A stretch of DNA of 64,000 nt from Rhodamnia argentea (GCF_020921035.1 NC_063159.1:8720501-8784500); one strand, 5' to 3'. Counted from the first letter of the stretch, positions 31,707 to 47,340 are shown. Notes: generated by a model from the sequence alone, not told the origin. A program made the numbers and translations.

Positions 31707-33426
31707 GTCAGCTTTATGTGATCGAAATGTGTCTTCTTGTACTGTGTCGTTGCTTTTACATAAGACTGGTTTGACATACTAAATTGTTACGATTAATGCA
31801 GAATATGCATGAACAAATAGAACAATTTGAGTAAAAAGTAGATTATTGAAATAAAACTCGAAAATAAAGGATTATCGTGATTATGTCGAAGAATTTTTCT
31901 TGGTCATATCTTATTCTTGTGTATGATTGAGTTCCGGTAATCTTTGTGTATGATTGAGTTCCGGTAATCTGTGTATGTGATTTTACATTCCATTTGTTTC
32001 GGAGAAGAGAGTAATTCGAAATCACCGCAAAAACAAATCGTCGAAAAATGTTGACATTATTAATGATAATTTATGCCTAATTATTTGCATCATTGACGAA
32101 AACATTTTCATTTAATTCATCTGTGGTTATGCAAATTGGATTAGAGTTCTCAATTGTGTCAACCCAGTTGATAGAATTTGTTATAATGAGCTAACTTTTA
32201 CCAAACCTATTCAAATTGGATTTATTTAGTTTTTATGATCTTTTTGTAGCCATTAACTAAAGAAGAAAGTATTAATCATCATTTCGATTCAATGACATTA
32301 CGTATCATAAATGTCACTTATCGGGTTGAACCAAATTAGATTCGACCTAAAATGTTTCGAAAGTAAATTTTGGGGCTGGATAGACAAGCCAAATTGAATA
32401 ATCCCCCAAACGGGTGGGTCTAAGCAGGCTCGAATATCAAAGCTTGTTCCATAAATAGATTTTACCAATTAGTACAAATTTCATAAACTTTGTCTGAACC
32501 CACTTATAGTCCTCGCCTCTACTAATTGCCATTAATCTTTCAATCTCGTTAATCATGCACTTAGAAAATCATTGGCGTGCTACATGTAGTGAATCGTCCC
32601 TTTTTCTTCCACTTTCTTGGGAAGAGAAAGATCTAGGAAGCTGTATAAACAAGGGCGAAATGGGAAAATAGTAGGGGTGAGCATCCGTCCAGAGTTGACC
32701 TTGGATCGTCCCTGGACCGGCCCAATCCAACCGGTCCCAGTCCGGTTCCCAGGCTCAGAGCTATATCGCCTATTCTACTTTTATTTCCTTATTTTTGTTC
32801 CTTTATTTATCTATCTTTTAGGTTTCTTCGTTGGTTTTGTGGACGACGCGATCAATATTCTCCATGGAAGTGAGCTCTGAAGATCGAAGGGCGAGTGCCT
32901 CGGAAGGTCCGCTCGCTCGTTACGGCTCCAGTGTTTTTCTCCGTATAGTCGAGCGCTCCACAAGTGTTCGAGGTTCAAAAGTAATGTTGTGATCAACTAG
33001 TATCTATTTTGTAGTAGTTCTCTCTCAATCTAGAGCTAGATCTAGATTTGAGTTCTCTTCTATCCCGATCTAGAAATAAATCTGAAATTTACAATGTGTT
33101 TTCTGTATTTTTTTTTTTTCAATCTATTGATGTTATTGTGGTCTCTATACGATAATGGTGCCGGAAACGTCGAACCTAGGCGCAAACCGCCTTCCGGCAA
33201 AACTGCAGTTACTAGAGAGGAATTTATCGACGTGTGCTCATTACTCACGATGATGAGAGATTCGGTGATCGGCCTCTGTAGGAGCTTTGATACTATGACA
33301 GATCCGTTTTGTGGAATGGGCCAATCTCTCTAAACAGTACTAAGTTGATCCACTTTTCAGATTTGCTTATTTTACTTGCTTTGTAGGATTTGCATCTTTG
33401 TATTGTACTCCCTTGAAGATATTCGT
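31707..33426. other. Spacer between copy 4 and pseudogene copy 5
   Basis: AT-rich. It holds a perfect two-unit tandem repeat (TGTGTATGATTGAGTTCCGG... at 31918-31970, unit about 27 bases). From about 32680 a GC-richer segment runs into a TTATAAAAAAAAAAAAA run at 33426-33441. That could be the 3' end of a LINE-type retroposon with its A-tail, but no reverse transcriptase or target duplication was recognised, so no element is called. Confidence 0.4.
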
Positions 33427-33434
33427 TATAAAAA
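33427..33434 (+). promoter_or_regulatory. Possible TATA box of pseudogene copy 5
   Basis: TATAAAAA about 75-80 bases upstream of the ATG at 33510, followed by a 5' leader. It is the start of an A-run, so it may be an accidental TATA element formed at the end of a retroposon. Confidence 0.35.
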
Positions 33435-33509
33435 AAAAAAAAAGCCTCTCTACATAGAGAGACACACCTCCTCACTTTTTAGCTTCTTGGGTCGAGGGGA
33501 AAAGGGAGG

Positions 33510-35555
<2,046 letters not shown>

Positions 35556-35723
35556 GTTACCTTTCTATACTTTGTCATCCGCATAGTCCCTTTTTCTCTG
35601 GTGTTTTCAAACGGGCGTGCTTTCTTGTTCGTCTTTGTGTTACCGTTCTGTCGTGCGAGGACGCGGGTTGCTTCCTTTTTCTGGGAATGATGCAACGGAT
35701 GCTTGATTGTAACTGTATCTCGT

Positions 35724-35792
35724 GCAACGGATGTTGGGTTGTTTTCCGGTAACAGTGTTGGGAACAGACGGTTTTAGTTTCTCGTGAATAAG
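35724..35792 (+). pseudogene. Terminal-exon stub after copy 5
   Basis: About 180 bases beyond the copy 5 stop is another degraded copy of the last codons and 3' start: TTGTTTTCCGGTAAC, TGTTGGGAACAG, and TTTCTCGTGAATAAGTTGCTTA. It is independent of the stubs after copies 3 and 6 in its changes but sits at the same relative place. Confidence 0.55.
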
Positions 35793-36565
35793 TTGCTTAG
35801 CCGCGAATGATAATTATTCTATTCCTTAAACAGATTTTTAAGCAGAAAAAACGTGTTTGATAACAGTAGAAAATTAGATTTAAAAACATGCTAGAAACTA
35901 ATTTTTTAAAAATTAAATTTAATAATAGGAATAAAATTAACCATAAAAAAGCTATAAAATTTAATTAAAGTGGGCGGGGGAATAACCGGGAGCGAAAAAT
36001 TTTTTTTAAAACTTTTCATCCCTTTTTTCAAATTTTTTAAAAATATTTGTTTAACTTTTTTTTTTTTTTTTTTTTAGAATTTTATTTTTTTAAAGTTTTT
36101 TATTGCCCCTATTTTTTAGTATTTTTTAATTTCTAAATTTTTCTATTTTTTTAATCCCCTTTTTTAAATTTTTTAACTTCTTTTTTTAAAAATTTTTAAG
36201 CTTTTTTTTTAATTTAATTTAAAAAATTAGTTTTTAGCAAATTTTCGGGTCAAATGTTAATTGTTTTTAATTTTTTAAAAGTGGAGAAGTCCACACAGAC
36301 TTAATATTTTTAAAATAATGCCACTTTACATTAGAGATTCAATTTTAAATGCCACGTATTAATTTTGGACGGAATATATTGTCGGACTTACTTAAGTAAT
36401 CGTTTTTTCTCCGATTTGATACTTAAGTGATCCGGTGGAAACTTTTGATACTAAAGTGAGTGTCATACATAATTTTGGCACTTTTGATGTTCTTCTCCCC
36501 TTTTTAAGATATGCAACGTATGAATGAAAAATAAGCTTCATTGATTCAATTCTTTGTTTTCTTTA
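35793..36565. other. AT-rich spacer
   Basis: Extremely AT-rich with long T runs and repeated TTTTTAAA strings. No coding potential or recognisable ends. It could include the remains of the 5' LTR of the copia relic that follows, but no LTR pair could be established. Confidence 0.4.
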
Positions 36566-36566
36566 T

Positions 36567-37787
36567 GGTATCGGATCCATGGGCACAATAATCTTTCTTG
36601 TTAAAAAAAAAAAACTGATACAATCATGGCACTTTCTTCTTCAATTTTGAGATTTCCATTTCCTTCAAACATCAATGCGGCAAATTTTGTTACATTGAAG
36701 CTCAAGGAAAACAACTTTTTACTTTGGGGGACACATGTATTACCTTTAATTGAAAGCGAAGACCTACTTGGTTTCCTTACCGGAAAGAGAGTTGCACTAC
36801 CGTAGACTCGGATATCAGAAAATGCAACTGAAGTCAATAATCCAAACTATGCATTATGGTTGCGTAGTAATCGCCTCGTAAACTCTTGGATCGTGGCCAC
36901 ACTCTTAGAAGAGGTTAACGGACATGTCGTTGGACTTTAAACAACAGCAGAAGTATGGAAAGCTCTCACCATAAAGAAATTCGCCAACTAGATGTCAAGA
37001 ATGCCTTCCTACCCGGCAATCACGATGTTCCTGTCTATGTGGAACAACTACCGAGCTCTGTGATTCACTTCTTTCTAGCCATGTCTGCTTACTCCGACGT
37101 GCGTTATATGACCTCAAACAATCTCTCAAAGCATGGTATGACGAGTTCAGTGATTTCTTTTCGAATATGGATTTTCCTACATCATTGTTGGTCCATCATT
37201 ATTTGTTTATCGTCATCATGGTCATACTATTATTTTATCACTCTATGTGGATGATATAATCCTCACCGGTGATTCTCCAAAATTATTGAACCATCTTGCG
37301 TAGGCACTTAGGTCAAGTGTTTTCTATGAAGTACCTCGGCGCTCTTCATTATTTCTTAAGTATTGAAGTAAATCGCTCTCCCGATGGACTCTTTATCTCA
37401 CAATAAAAATATGCCTTGGATCGTTTAAGTCGAGCATCAACACAATGTAAGCCGATTGCTACTACAATAGCTACCAAGCAACCACCACTCCAATATGATG
37501 ATAAACCATTCCCCTATTCCATCCCATTTTCGAAGCATTGTAAGTGTTCTTCAATACCTTACCCACTTGTCCAGATCTCTCACTTGCAATCCGCAATCGC
37601 ATGCTCTGGTGATTGATCAGCGAGGATACATGTATTGATTTCATGATCATCATTGTTTTAACTAGTAAGATAATATTAAAGATACATATGACGTCAATTC
37701 GAAGCGAGACGTTTTTCGATAAGAGAACAAGTTCTTTCGCATAAGCCGTTGCCGCTCTTCCGTTAATAGGATATCAAGAGAAGTCCG
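36567..37787 (+). mobile_element. Ty1/copia relic with internal deletions
   Basis: TGGTATCGGATCC at 36567-36579 is a decayed tRNA-Met primer-binding site. From 36626 a gag-like frame follows: FVTLKLKENNFLLWGTHVLP, then NPNYALWLRSNRLV and ATLLEEV. It then jumps to reverse transcriptase pieces: RQLDVKNAFLPG (about 36970), SLKAWYDEFSDFFS (about 37125) and LYVDDIILTGDSP (about 37242). The protease, integrase and most of the polymerase are deleted. Several stops and shifts are present. The apparent 3' LTR begins at 37788. Confidence 0.75.
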
Positions 37788-40700
37788 TGTTGAGGTTGAT
37801 GTCTTGTATTCTGTTATTCAAGAGATTATGAGGCGGTTCCGAAAGGCCCCCTGCGACTGGACAGCACGGGGGGGCTGCCCCGGTGGGGGTCACGGGGGCA
37901 GCGCGCCCGAGCCGCCTGAGGCGTTTTATGTTTAGTTATAGAAGGATTTCTATGGGAAAATTAAATATTTTAGGCTATGTGGGCAATTTTGTAATTTGTG
38001 CCATTATTGACACCTAAATTTTGATTTTTAGAAAATCATTCATAAAAATGAGAGTTATTCATAATTCTCACGAAAAATAAATATTCATGCATTGCATATT
38101 TAATTTTCGTCGGTCAAGTGTATGCCATGTCAACTAGGGCCGGAGATGAGTCAATTGAGCACGTCCCCAATGGACGACCGAGTTAAAATCGACTCGAAAG
38201 TCACTAGAGAGGGTGTAGAATTTTTTACCATAATTTTGGACTCAAAACAGCCCATTTGAACTCTTAAAATTGCAAAAAGGCCTTAATTAATTACCCATTT
38301 TATTAGTTAAGGTCCAAGTGAGTCCGGGATCACAAAACGAGCCCATAAAACATTGAAAAGTAACCCATTTTGCCCCCCTCATTCATTTGGCCGAAAATTT
38401 GAAGGAATGCGAACTAAGTGAGACTCCTCAAAGTGTAGATTTTTTAATCCAATGGTTAAAAAACTCAATCAAAGTCCTACTAGAACTCCCAATCTATCGG
38501 TCAATGTTCAATCCTATCTCCACTAGGTTTAGAATACTTGAGCGCTCTATAAATAGAACCCTAAACCTAGGTGAACAGGGGAGGCCACACAAATTCATAC
38601 AGGCCAAAGATCTTCACGTTGGGGAGCACGGCAAAAGTGGGGGCTGATTCATCCTAGAATTCACTTGTTCAAGCTGTTCGCTTGATCCCCCGCACCGCTG
38701 GTCCATCGCGTATGACGATCACTAGCTAAGGAGATTCCAGCATCAACTACAAGAATCCGTACCTGTGGAAAGATAGGCACTCAACGGAAGGATTCTACTG
38801 GTTTATTCTGGGAAGGAAGTCCACGATAACCAGATTTTAAGAAATCCTCAGAAGTCTTCATTCGGTAATGTATGGAAGTCCTTGCAAATTTTGTCCTTTT
38901 GCAGAATTAAAACCCTTTTTGTCACTTCGTTAAGTCCAAGCCTTGGCGGAGTTTTTTCATTGTGCGTATCGCATTGTGATTGATCATTACTGGAAGCATT
39001 CGGCCAAGAATTGCCATTCGGTCCTGTGAAGTACGGACTTGACCTGGAAGCTTGTGCGATTTTCAAGTTGGGAGATCGCAAAGCTCGCAACCAAGGTAAA
39101 TCACCTAACTTTGATATTATGATAATTTGTTTGCGAATTTCGATTGATTGAGTCGTTTGTCCTGAATTGATGCTCGCGTTATCATGAAATTGCTTGTCCC
39201 AGTTAATTCTGAATTGGTTTGCATGATTCGAAAGTTAATCGGATAATTTTGAGCTTGGACAAAATAACACTCAATTAGAAAGATGCATTGCGTTCTTCCG
39301 AAATTCGTGAGTAAATTGCCGGATTTGATATGCTCATAGATTGGATTGAGATTTATGCTAGTCTTTTGAAATCTCCATGCGATAGAGCTCCTCATCCAAA
39401 AGGAAATAGAATTTTGACACATTAGGCAAGATAATCTCTTTGAAATCCTCGAGGATAGTCTCATGATTTTTCAAAATTTTTTAGATAACTCTCTGATAGA
39501 TCTTGTCTTATTGATTTTGTGGATAATTGTATATATCTTGAGCATATCTTTGGACTTGTGGCATATCTTTGGATATTTTCGACCATATCGGATAAGTCTA
39601 TATATTTGAATTAAATATATCTTTTAAGATTTGGAGAATTATCTGGATACACTTCAAAATTTTAAGAGATAAATTTTCCTAAAATTGAAAGATATGAATA
39701 TCCTTTGTGGATAGGGGCCTATCCCCTTTAAAATTTTGGCACCTACCCTTAGTTGGCCGAACATCATTTTTTTGAATACTTTATTCTAATTCAAATATTT
39801 TTATAATCTACCTTGAGTATAATATATGCTCCCATGTGCCTTGTCCCTCGGAATATGTGCATTGTGGATGACTATCTGACTTCACCCCCGAAGTACGACG
39901 TCATCCGCACGATGAAATTGTCTAACCTATCCCACAACTTTGGGACCGGATCGACAAATTTCATAATTAAAAAATTCACTACTCGATCCCACCCCCGGGG
40001 TACGACGTGAATAAACTACCTTCTGACCCCACCTCCCGGGTACGAAGCGAATTCATTGGAAAAATTCGGATTATAAGGTGTATTATGCTCAAGGTTTATT
40101 ATATTTTTATTTGATTCATTTTTTTCATTAAAAAAAAATCATAAAAATCATAAAAAAATCATGTCTTGGCTTTAAATGAATTTTTCGGAATTACATCTTA
40201 AGGAGACTCTTAATATAAATTGGATTTTGATTAATCAATTTGTGTTAATTGTTGGACTAAAAATCATAAAACCGAAAATTCATTAAAAGGTTATGACATT
40301 TCATGTGCATTTCACATAGTCAAATTCGTCATATATGTCATTCATGCATTTTCATGTCTTAAATATAATTCATATTGCATGCCATGTAATTCGAAGTTAA
40401 TGTTCACTTTGCATCAAATTCAACTTTTCCAAAAGTCATTCATGCAATTTTTTTTACTATACTACATGTAAATAAATCAACTTGCATGTCATATAGGTTA
40501 GTTTTTATGTTGCACATCATGTAGTTAGAATTCACTTTCCTTTATATGCATCGAAATACATTTTCTCAATATCACTCATCACTCATTTCATATAGTTGCA
40601 TAGCATTCATCTAATCAAGAAAACCCAAAAATAAATTGCACCTAAATTCATTCATTGAAATCAATTGGAATTGCCAATCAAGAAAATTTTCACAAGAATG

Positions 40701-41170
40701 GTACCGAAAGGGTGTTAATTGAAAAATTAACATAATCAAGTCCCCGAACCTAAATCTCTGGTTAGCAGAAAATAAAGTATTCTCCCATACTTTATTTAGG
40801 TATCTAATCTACCTTCCGAAAAAGATTAGTGGCGGCTCCAAAGATCGAAAATATTTTGATTGAAATCATGTGAACCTAAGTTGCGAATTGGTAGAGCTTG
40901 GGAGAGCTCGGGCTAGGTTAATTAATTCATTTAATTAATTTGGTAATCCATTAACCCGGAATTCAATCACAAATTTTAGGTCGTGACAGCCATGTAGGGT
41001 TTCGCTATATATGTTTAGGGCGAAACATGTCTCTATGATATAGAGAGGATGTGAGAAAGAGCGGATGTACACTTTTCTACGTTATTAGTGAAACAGATCT
41101 CATCTCCCCGTGGACGTAGGTAGGCGGAACATCTCCGCCGCCGAACCACGTAAATTCTTGTATTGTGCGA
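37788..41170 (+). repeat. 3' LTR of the copia relic, split by a nested insertion
   Basis: The first part (37788-38004) begins TGTTGAGGTTG after a purine-rich AAGAGAAGTCCG and includes a GC-rich patch at 37860-37925. The second part resumes at 40989 (GCCATGTAGGGTTTCGC) and includes ATCTCATCTCCCCGTGGACG and CCGAACCACGTAAATTC near 41100-41155, wording often seen at the 3' end of plant copia LTRs. The end of the LTR is not clear. The two parts are separated by the solo LTR at 38005-40988. Confidence 0.55.
38005..40988 (+). mobile_element. Nested solo LTR, about 3 kb
   Basis: Flanked by a perfect 5-bp duplication GCCAT (38000-38004 and 40989-40993), as for LTR elements. The right end is GGTCGTGACA. 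Near the left end, TGACACCTAAATTTT (from 38008) has the look of an LTR start, so the exact left border may be three bases further in. It contains a TATA box (CTATAAATAG, 38547-38556) about 550 bases in, as an LTR promoter would be. No gag-pol, primer site or second LTR is present. Hence a solo LTR left by recombination of a large element, probably Ty3/gypsy. Confidence 0.65.
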
Positions 41171-41734
41171 ATTTCCATTACTTTCTTGCATCGTTGATAG
41201 GATCGAATTTAGATATTCGACAGCTCGAGGACTTTAATATATGATTTGAGTATGACAATGTATCGATAGGTTATATCTCAAGGATGGTATTGGACAACGT
41301 ACTCACAAGTTTGAGATCGTATGAGAGGTATACGTGGCATTAGATTCCATAAGATATATATATTATTTGAATTTGTTATAAAGCATAAAGTTTACGGAAT
41401 TTTCGTAGAAACTAGAAAGGACTAAATTAAAAGTAGAATTGTTGGGGGTTAAAGTTGCTTGAGGTGCTTCGATACATATAGTTGTGATTTAAAATTTTTT
41501 ATTTTTATTCTGCTTTAGAATTCTACATCAAGTAAATTTAAATTTTTATTTGCATAAAAAAATTACAGGAAATTTAAGCATAAACCTTATTGACGATATG
41601 AGTTGCTATATGTTCCACTGCTATATTGGTTAGACGTAGATGAATTACCGAGTCCAAATGACTAGAAATTAACAATAACAACATCCACAGAGTATATAGA
41701 GTGATGGGGAAAAAGTACACTAGAAGTGCCAAAC
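41171..41734. other. Spacer without recognised features
   Basis: AT-rich sequence. Short open frames have no recognisable similarity. May contain further retroelement debris. Confidence 0.35.
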
Positions 41735-41999
41735 TTGTGTACGGCGTTTACTTGAGTGCCATAACTTTCAAAACGTTCACTTAAGTGTCATAACTTTCAA
41801 AAATTGTTCACTTGAGTACTATAGTAACTTTTCTGGCGTGCCACGTCGCCTTTCCGGCATGCCATGTAAGTTTTCCGACCGCCACGTCAGCTTTTCCGGC
41901 GTCCACGTCGACATGGCACTCAAGTAAACGATTTTTGAAAGTTATGGCACTTAAGTGAACGTTTTGAAAGTTATGGCACACAAGTGAACGCCGTACAAA
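41735..41999. repeat. Fold-back (inverted-repeat) element
   Basis: The outer arms (about 41735-41823 and 41912-41999) are inverted copies: GTACGGCGTTTACTTGAGTG against CAAGTGAACGCCGTAC, with CATAACTTTCAAAACGTTCA and its complement inside. Each arm contains two to three copies of a unit like GTTCACTTGAGTGCCATAAC. The loop has CACGTC and GGCATGCCA-type repeats. Transcripts would form a long hairpin. No protein coding. Confidence 0.75.
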
Positions 42000-42403
42000 A
42001 GATGCAAGGAGAATCAATAGAGATGAAACTTGGAATAAGATAAGACACGCAAGCATATGCTATCCTTCACGATGCTATCCTTCACGATGGTTATGAGAAG
42101 GACAGATGGCATTTTTTTTGTGGGCCTACGGTGATGTTTATATGTACACACAGCTCCCTCTCGCTCCCATAATCAGAGGAAAAGAAAAAAACAGAGAGAG
42201 AAAAAAGAAGGTGAACTTAGCGGGAAAAAGCGGAGGAGAAGGCGCAGGGAGCGGCGAGAAAGAGAAGAAAAGACAGATGGGAGGTTTCAAAAAGAACTCC
42301 GAATCTCAAAAGCAAGAAATGCATGCGAAGGGAGGTTAATGGAGGGAAGGAAGAGTATCGATGTCATAGGCGCCCTCGGACGGGTTCAGTACTCTGGCTC
42401 AGT
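42000..42403. other. Spacer, GA-rich
   Basis: Includes a GA/AAG-rich patch (42180-42340) that gives accidental open frames on the plus strand. No gene recognised. Confidence 0.35.
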
Positions 42404-44086
42404 TGACTCAACATGTCTACCAAAGTCATAAAAATGACTTTGGGTGAAGAAGGAAGGTCCTCCTCTTCCTCCCAACAACCTAAAAAGCATGAGCACTTTT
42501 CGAAAGTTTCCGTGTCGTGTTCGACACTCCGATACACTTCCGACACTCTTTGACGTATGATCCACATGTAGTTGTGCTCCGGACACGCCGGCTATAGACA
42601 CGCCGGCTATACACAAGTTCAACATCCCAACATGTTATTTCGACCCCATGGGATCAATTTTAAATATTTTCAATAAATTAGAGATGCAAATATAAATTTA
42701 TAAAAAAAATATTACGAATACTTAAATCATATATCTAGCCACCCAAAATTAATATACTCAATCAGCACAAAAAAAAAAAAACACCTAATCATGAATCCCA
42801 ACAAAAGAAAAAGAAAAAACTCTCGATAATTTTATATAATCATGTATTTATAAAAATATACATTTAATATACAACATGTCTCAATGTGTTGAAATTCTCT
42901 ATTTTTTTAGATATGACGTATCGGTGTGCCGTGTCGTGTCGTGTGTCGCGTGTCGCATGTCGGTATCGATGCTACTTAGCCAATAACTAGTTTCTCTTTG
43001 TTTAATATATGGTAGAAATGGTTTCCTAACAATTGCTCGATGGCTCGTGCCGCCTTAAGAACTTTTTCCTTTAGAGTAGTATTACTCGCGAGATGAGATG
43101 ATACAATAAGGGAGAAGAACCCCTTATTTACAAAGACTCATGCAATAAGGACCATAGATCTCTCCATTATCTAACGGTGGAGATCACATCTTCCCAATTC
43201 CTAACTACCCATATTAATTTCAAAGATATGAATTCCTATATCGCCCGCCCTAGTATCATTCTAGAATTCTCAAGAAATCTCTAGGAGATTCTTCCTTAGA
43301 AAACCACAGTTTGTCGTGCATGGAAAACCTTAGGATCAACACATTCGACCGGACCGTGTCACATACTTGCGCTATACAACTTTCAATTGTGCTCGTCATT
43401 TCTCTACTTTATTGCTTGACACGGGAAGCGGCCCTCCCTCATCGAACTTCTAAATTTCATGTACAGCAATGCCCTGTCTGCAAATATAGCTCCTGCTTTA
43501 CTCGGTGTGCTCATGGCTGCTGACAAATTTGAAGTGGCGTCCTGCATGACGCCTGTGTATTGCTTTAAGCAGTTTCGAAAGTTAAAAATGCTTCTTCTTG
43601 TTTTGGTGGAAGCGGTGGAGCTCATGTTGTTGCCCCATTCCAGAGGAAGTTTTCTTTCGGTGTTCCAAATTGTTCCTCTCTTTTTTGGGACTAATCTTCT
43701 GTTCTTTTGAAGAGAAACTGAGCTGGCTCTTAGGTGAAATTCAATCGTTTGCCACTGAACTGCTTCTGTTATTTATCCAAAATCAGGGTAAAGAGTTAAA
43801 ATTTTCTGCCTGTTTAGAATTCAGTGAAGTGGAAGTAATGTCACTGTTTTTCTGCATCTAGTTTGGCAATTCAAGCTTTGTCTGAGCTTGACACTGTCAT
43901 CTTTCTTTTCTTGACTTGAAATGTTTTACAACTTAACCGAAAAGGACATTATCACACACATGAGAACTAAGGATCTAAATTCAACAGCAGAGGAAAGCGA
44001 ATAACACCACCAATTACAGCAGCTTTAGATTATTCAATTCAATTCCCCCAAAGAGACATTACATGGAAGCAATGCACACAGCATTG
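42404..44086 (+). repeat. Flanking repeat X, copy 1 (left of block B)
   Basis: Starts TGACTCAACATGTC and ends GCACACAGCATT immediately before block B begins. It matches 52405-53250, immediately after block B ends, except that about 818 bases (42894-43711) are missing from the second copy. The X-B-X arrangement shows that block B was added at this site together with a duplication of X. The section 43712-44086 has no recognised gene. Confidence 0.8.
42480..42979. mobile_element. TIR element with GTGTCG-rich ends
   Basis: The left end is CTAAAAAGCATGAGCAC. The right end on the minus strand is CTAAGTAGCATCGATACCG. Both sub-terminal regions are full of GTGTCG and CGACAC. The same pattern with the same ends is found at 55280-55951 in an intron of the acetolactate synthase gene, so this is a family. 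The copy at 52480-52870 lost its right end. Superfamily not determined. Confidence 0.5.
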
Positions 44087-44139
44087 TAAAATGTTCACCC
44101 GCTCTTGAGATCGAGTCGAGCTGACCTTTTCTGTCATGA

Positions 44140-44526
<387 letters not shown>

Positions 44527-44684
44527 GTCAGCTTTCTGTACTATTGCATTAGCATAGTCTCGTCTTCTCGTGCTCTCAAAAGGAGTTGTTTTCCTTTCAT
44601 CTTAGCACCACCGTGATGTCGTGCGACGACATAGAAACCGTTTCTTCTTTGGTATGATACAAAGGACGTTTGACTGTAAATCAG

Positions 44685-45454
44685 TCTTGGGTAACAACGA
44701 ACCAGAACATCTGGCTGGACATCAAATTTACGTGGTTCGATCCGAATGTCGAAACATACGCCTAATGGGAGAGCAGCACAGAATTCTACTATAGAAACAA
44801 GCGATATAATGGATATTATAATTACTCGAGTACTAAAACACTCTCTTGGTATTTTCCAATCCCTTAATTATATCCAATAACTCACTCAGTATTTAGCCTC
44901 TCATAATTCCTAATGAAATTTGACAATAGGAAAAATACAAATTCTAATCACAAGAATTTAACTGGTTAATATGTATAATTATAACAAGCAAATCCTCACG
45001 AAAAGAACTCTGCACAATTCTCCTCAATGCAGTCTGGGAGTTCTCTAACTTCTTCCCACTTCTTCTTTTATAGAGGAAAGGAAAGCCGAACGTTAAGAGG
45101 AATGCCCACATCACCATTCAATGGCCATCATGGCACCTCATCTTCGCTTTCTAGCTCTTTTTCCTATACAATGAATGCATTTCATGCAAGAAAACAAACG
45201 TCAAGAAAGAGGCCAACATCTTCTGGACGTTCATGCCCTGTCCCATCAAAGAAGATGATTTCCATGGACTTTCCTTCTTCATTTTTCATGTTCACGTGGC
45301 CTTTTGCAAGGAAGACGAGAAAAAGAAGGGAATGCGTTTAATGCAAAGTGGGACACCGTCCTCTTTGCTCCATTGCAGTTGCGTGCGTCTCTTCAGCCGC
45401 ATTCTTTATTATCGTGTTTGTCGAAACTCGGGACATATTATAACACTCCCTACT
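44685..45454 (-). mobile_element. Copia-like solo LTR (block B copy)
   Basis: Pair of 19512-20240. The minus-strand start TGTTATAATATGTCCCG at 45454 follows GGGAG, a polypurine-tract-like string. A TATAAAAG box on the minus strand is near 45064-45071. The adjacent DNA to about 46090 is missing from block A and may be leftover interior of the same element, but it encodes nothing recognisable. Confidence 0.5.
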
Positions 45455-46109
45455 AGTCTTCACTCTCTATCTGCTTACTATCTCTCTCTATTGGTCTTCG
45501 CTCTTCTTGGATACATTCCCGCATCTTTTCTGTTTTTTCATAGCAAACTCTCAAACTGTTTCATCTTCTCTTCAAATTGGTACCTAGAATTAGCTTCAAT
45601 TGCTCAATTTGCTGCGTGTTTGTCGGATTAAATCATCGTTTGGTTACATGTCACTCGGCTGTATGATGCATGTTTTTTTTGGAGGATAGTACGAGAGAGA
45701 AATGGAATTGAATTCGGAATTAGAATTAGAAGACTCTAATTTATTTTGCTTTACTTGGTTGTCAGATCGTTGACCCCACAATAATTTATTATTTTTTATT
45801 TTTTATTGTTGTGATCCAAAATAGGTCGTCAATCTAACAATCACTTAAAGATTGTTATATAATCAATTCTAAAAAAATAAATAGATTTGTGAGCTTAAGA
45901 ATGATGGAAATTATATAGAGGGCCGCTAGTGTGAGCAACGGATATGAAGCAAGCTTCCATTATCGTAAGTGGAGCAGTCCAAACGAGGAAGAGCGTTCAT
46001 CAGATTTCATAGTCGGACCAGAAACAAAGATTGCTCATCGCGCCTTTGTTATAGTAGTAATCATGGACCATATTGGATAAAATGGTCCAACAAGTCCTAG
46101 CCCTATTAT

Positions 46110-47340
46110 ACGACGACCAATTCTGTCATAAACCTTTCAATTCCAAACATTTTGATAACTTGTCATTTTTTTTTGTCACAATAACTTACCAATTTAGTTT
46201 TAAATCTTTTGAAAATTTGTCAATTTGACGACTTGCCAATTTATTCATTTCGTTATGAAAAAAAAAAGTATTCATTTTGATCCATTTTAGCGTGAAATCA
46301 CCGATCTGGACATTGGTCGATTGCCAACCATGTGATGTGATGTAGTCGGTGCTTACGTGGATTTTTTTTTCTTTTTTTTCCCCCTTTGGCTTGTGGCTGG
46401 TACCCAGCCATGGCCGACAACCAACCACAAGGGAAGGGCTCGATCGAGTAGTGGCTACATGCCAAAGGGAAATACAAGGGGAAAAATGTTTTTTTTTAAG
46501 AAAATGCAAAAATTATCCATGTGAACATCGACCACATCACGTAGGATGTTCGGCGGCCAATCGATATTCATGTCATCAATTTCTATTCAAAATTGATTGA
46601 AATGGCTAATTGACAAGTCTTTCAGAAGGGAAGAAGTGTCAAAAATATCCTAAATCTATTGCATTAGTACCAATTAAATCCTAAACCTTGTTTTGTTCCA
46701 ATTCAATTCTAAACTTTTTGCATTTGTACCAATTTAATCCTAAACCTTTTATTGGTGTCGACTCAGTCCTAAATCTTTTGCGGTGGTGCCGGTTTAGTCA
46801 TAAATCTTTTGTATTTATGCCAATTGAGTTAATCCGGCCATTTTGGTCGAAAATCACCGACGTAGACGTCGATTGTCCTACGTGACACGGCTAGCGTTGA
46901 CTTGGATATTTTTTCATATTTTTCTAATATTTTTAAATAATTTTTTAAGCATTTTTTGGTTTTTTAAAAATTATTTTTAAAAATTATTTAAAATATTAAA
47001 AAAAAATCCACGTTAGCACCAGCCGTGCCACGTAGGACAATTGATGTCCATGCCAGCAATTTCCAACAAAAATTAGTCGAATTGACTCGATTAGCATAAA
47101 TACGCAAGATTTATGCCTAAATTGACATTAATTCAAAAGGTCTAGGACTAAATTTGCACACAAAAAAAGTTTAGGATTGAATTGGCACTAATGCAATATG
47201 TTTAAAACTTTTTTTAACACTTTTCCCCTTTCAGAAGTTTTCAAACCCAATTGATCAACTTCAAAAAATTTAGGACTAAATTGGTCCAGTTAAAAGGTTT
47301 AAAATTGAATTGACTAATAATTCTATAACTTTTTGGACAA
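46110..47340. repeat. Long palindromic element (block B copy)
   Basis: Counterpart of 20255-21490: inverted arms of AGTCCTAAACCTTTTG-type units around an AT-rich centre near 46960, with ACGTCGATTGTCCTACGT and TACGTGGCACGGC-type complementary strings flanking the centre. Non-coding. Confidence 0.65.
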
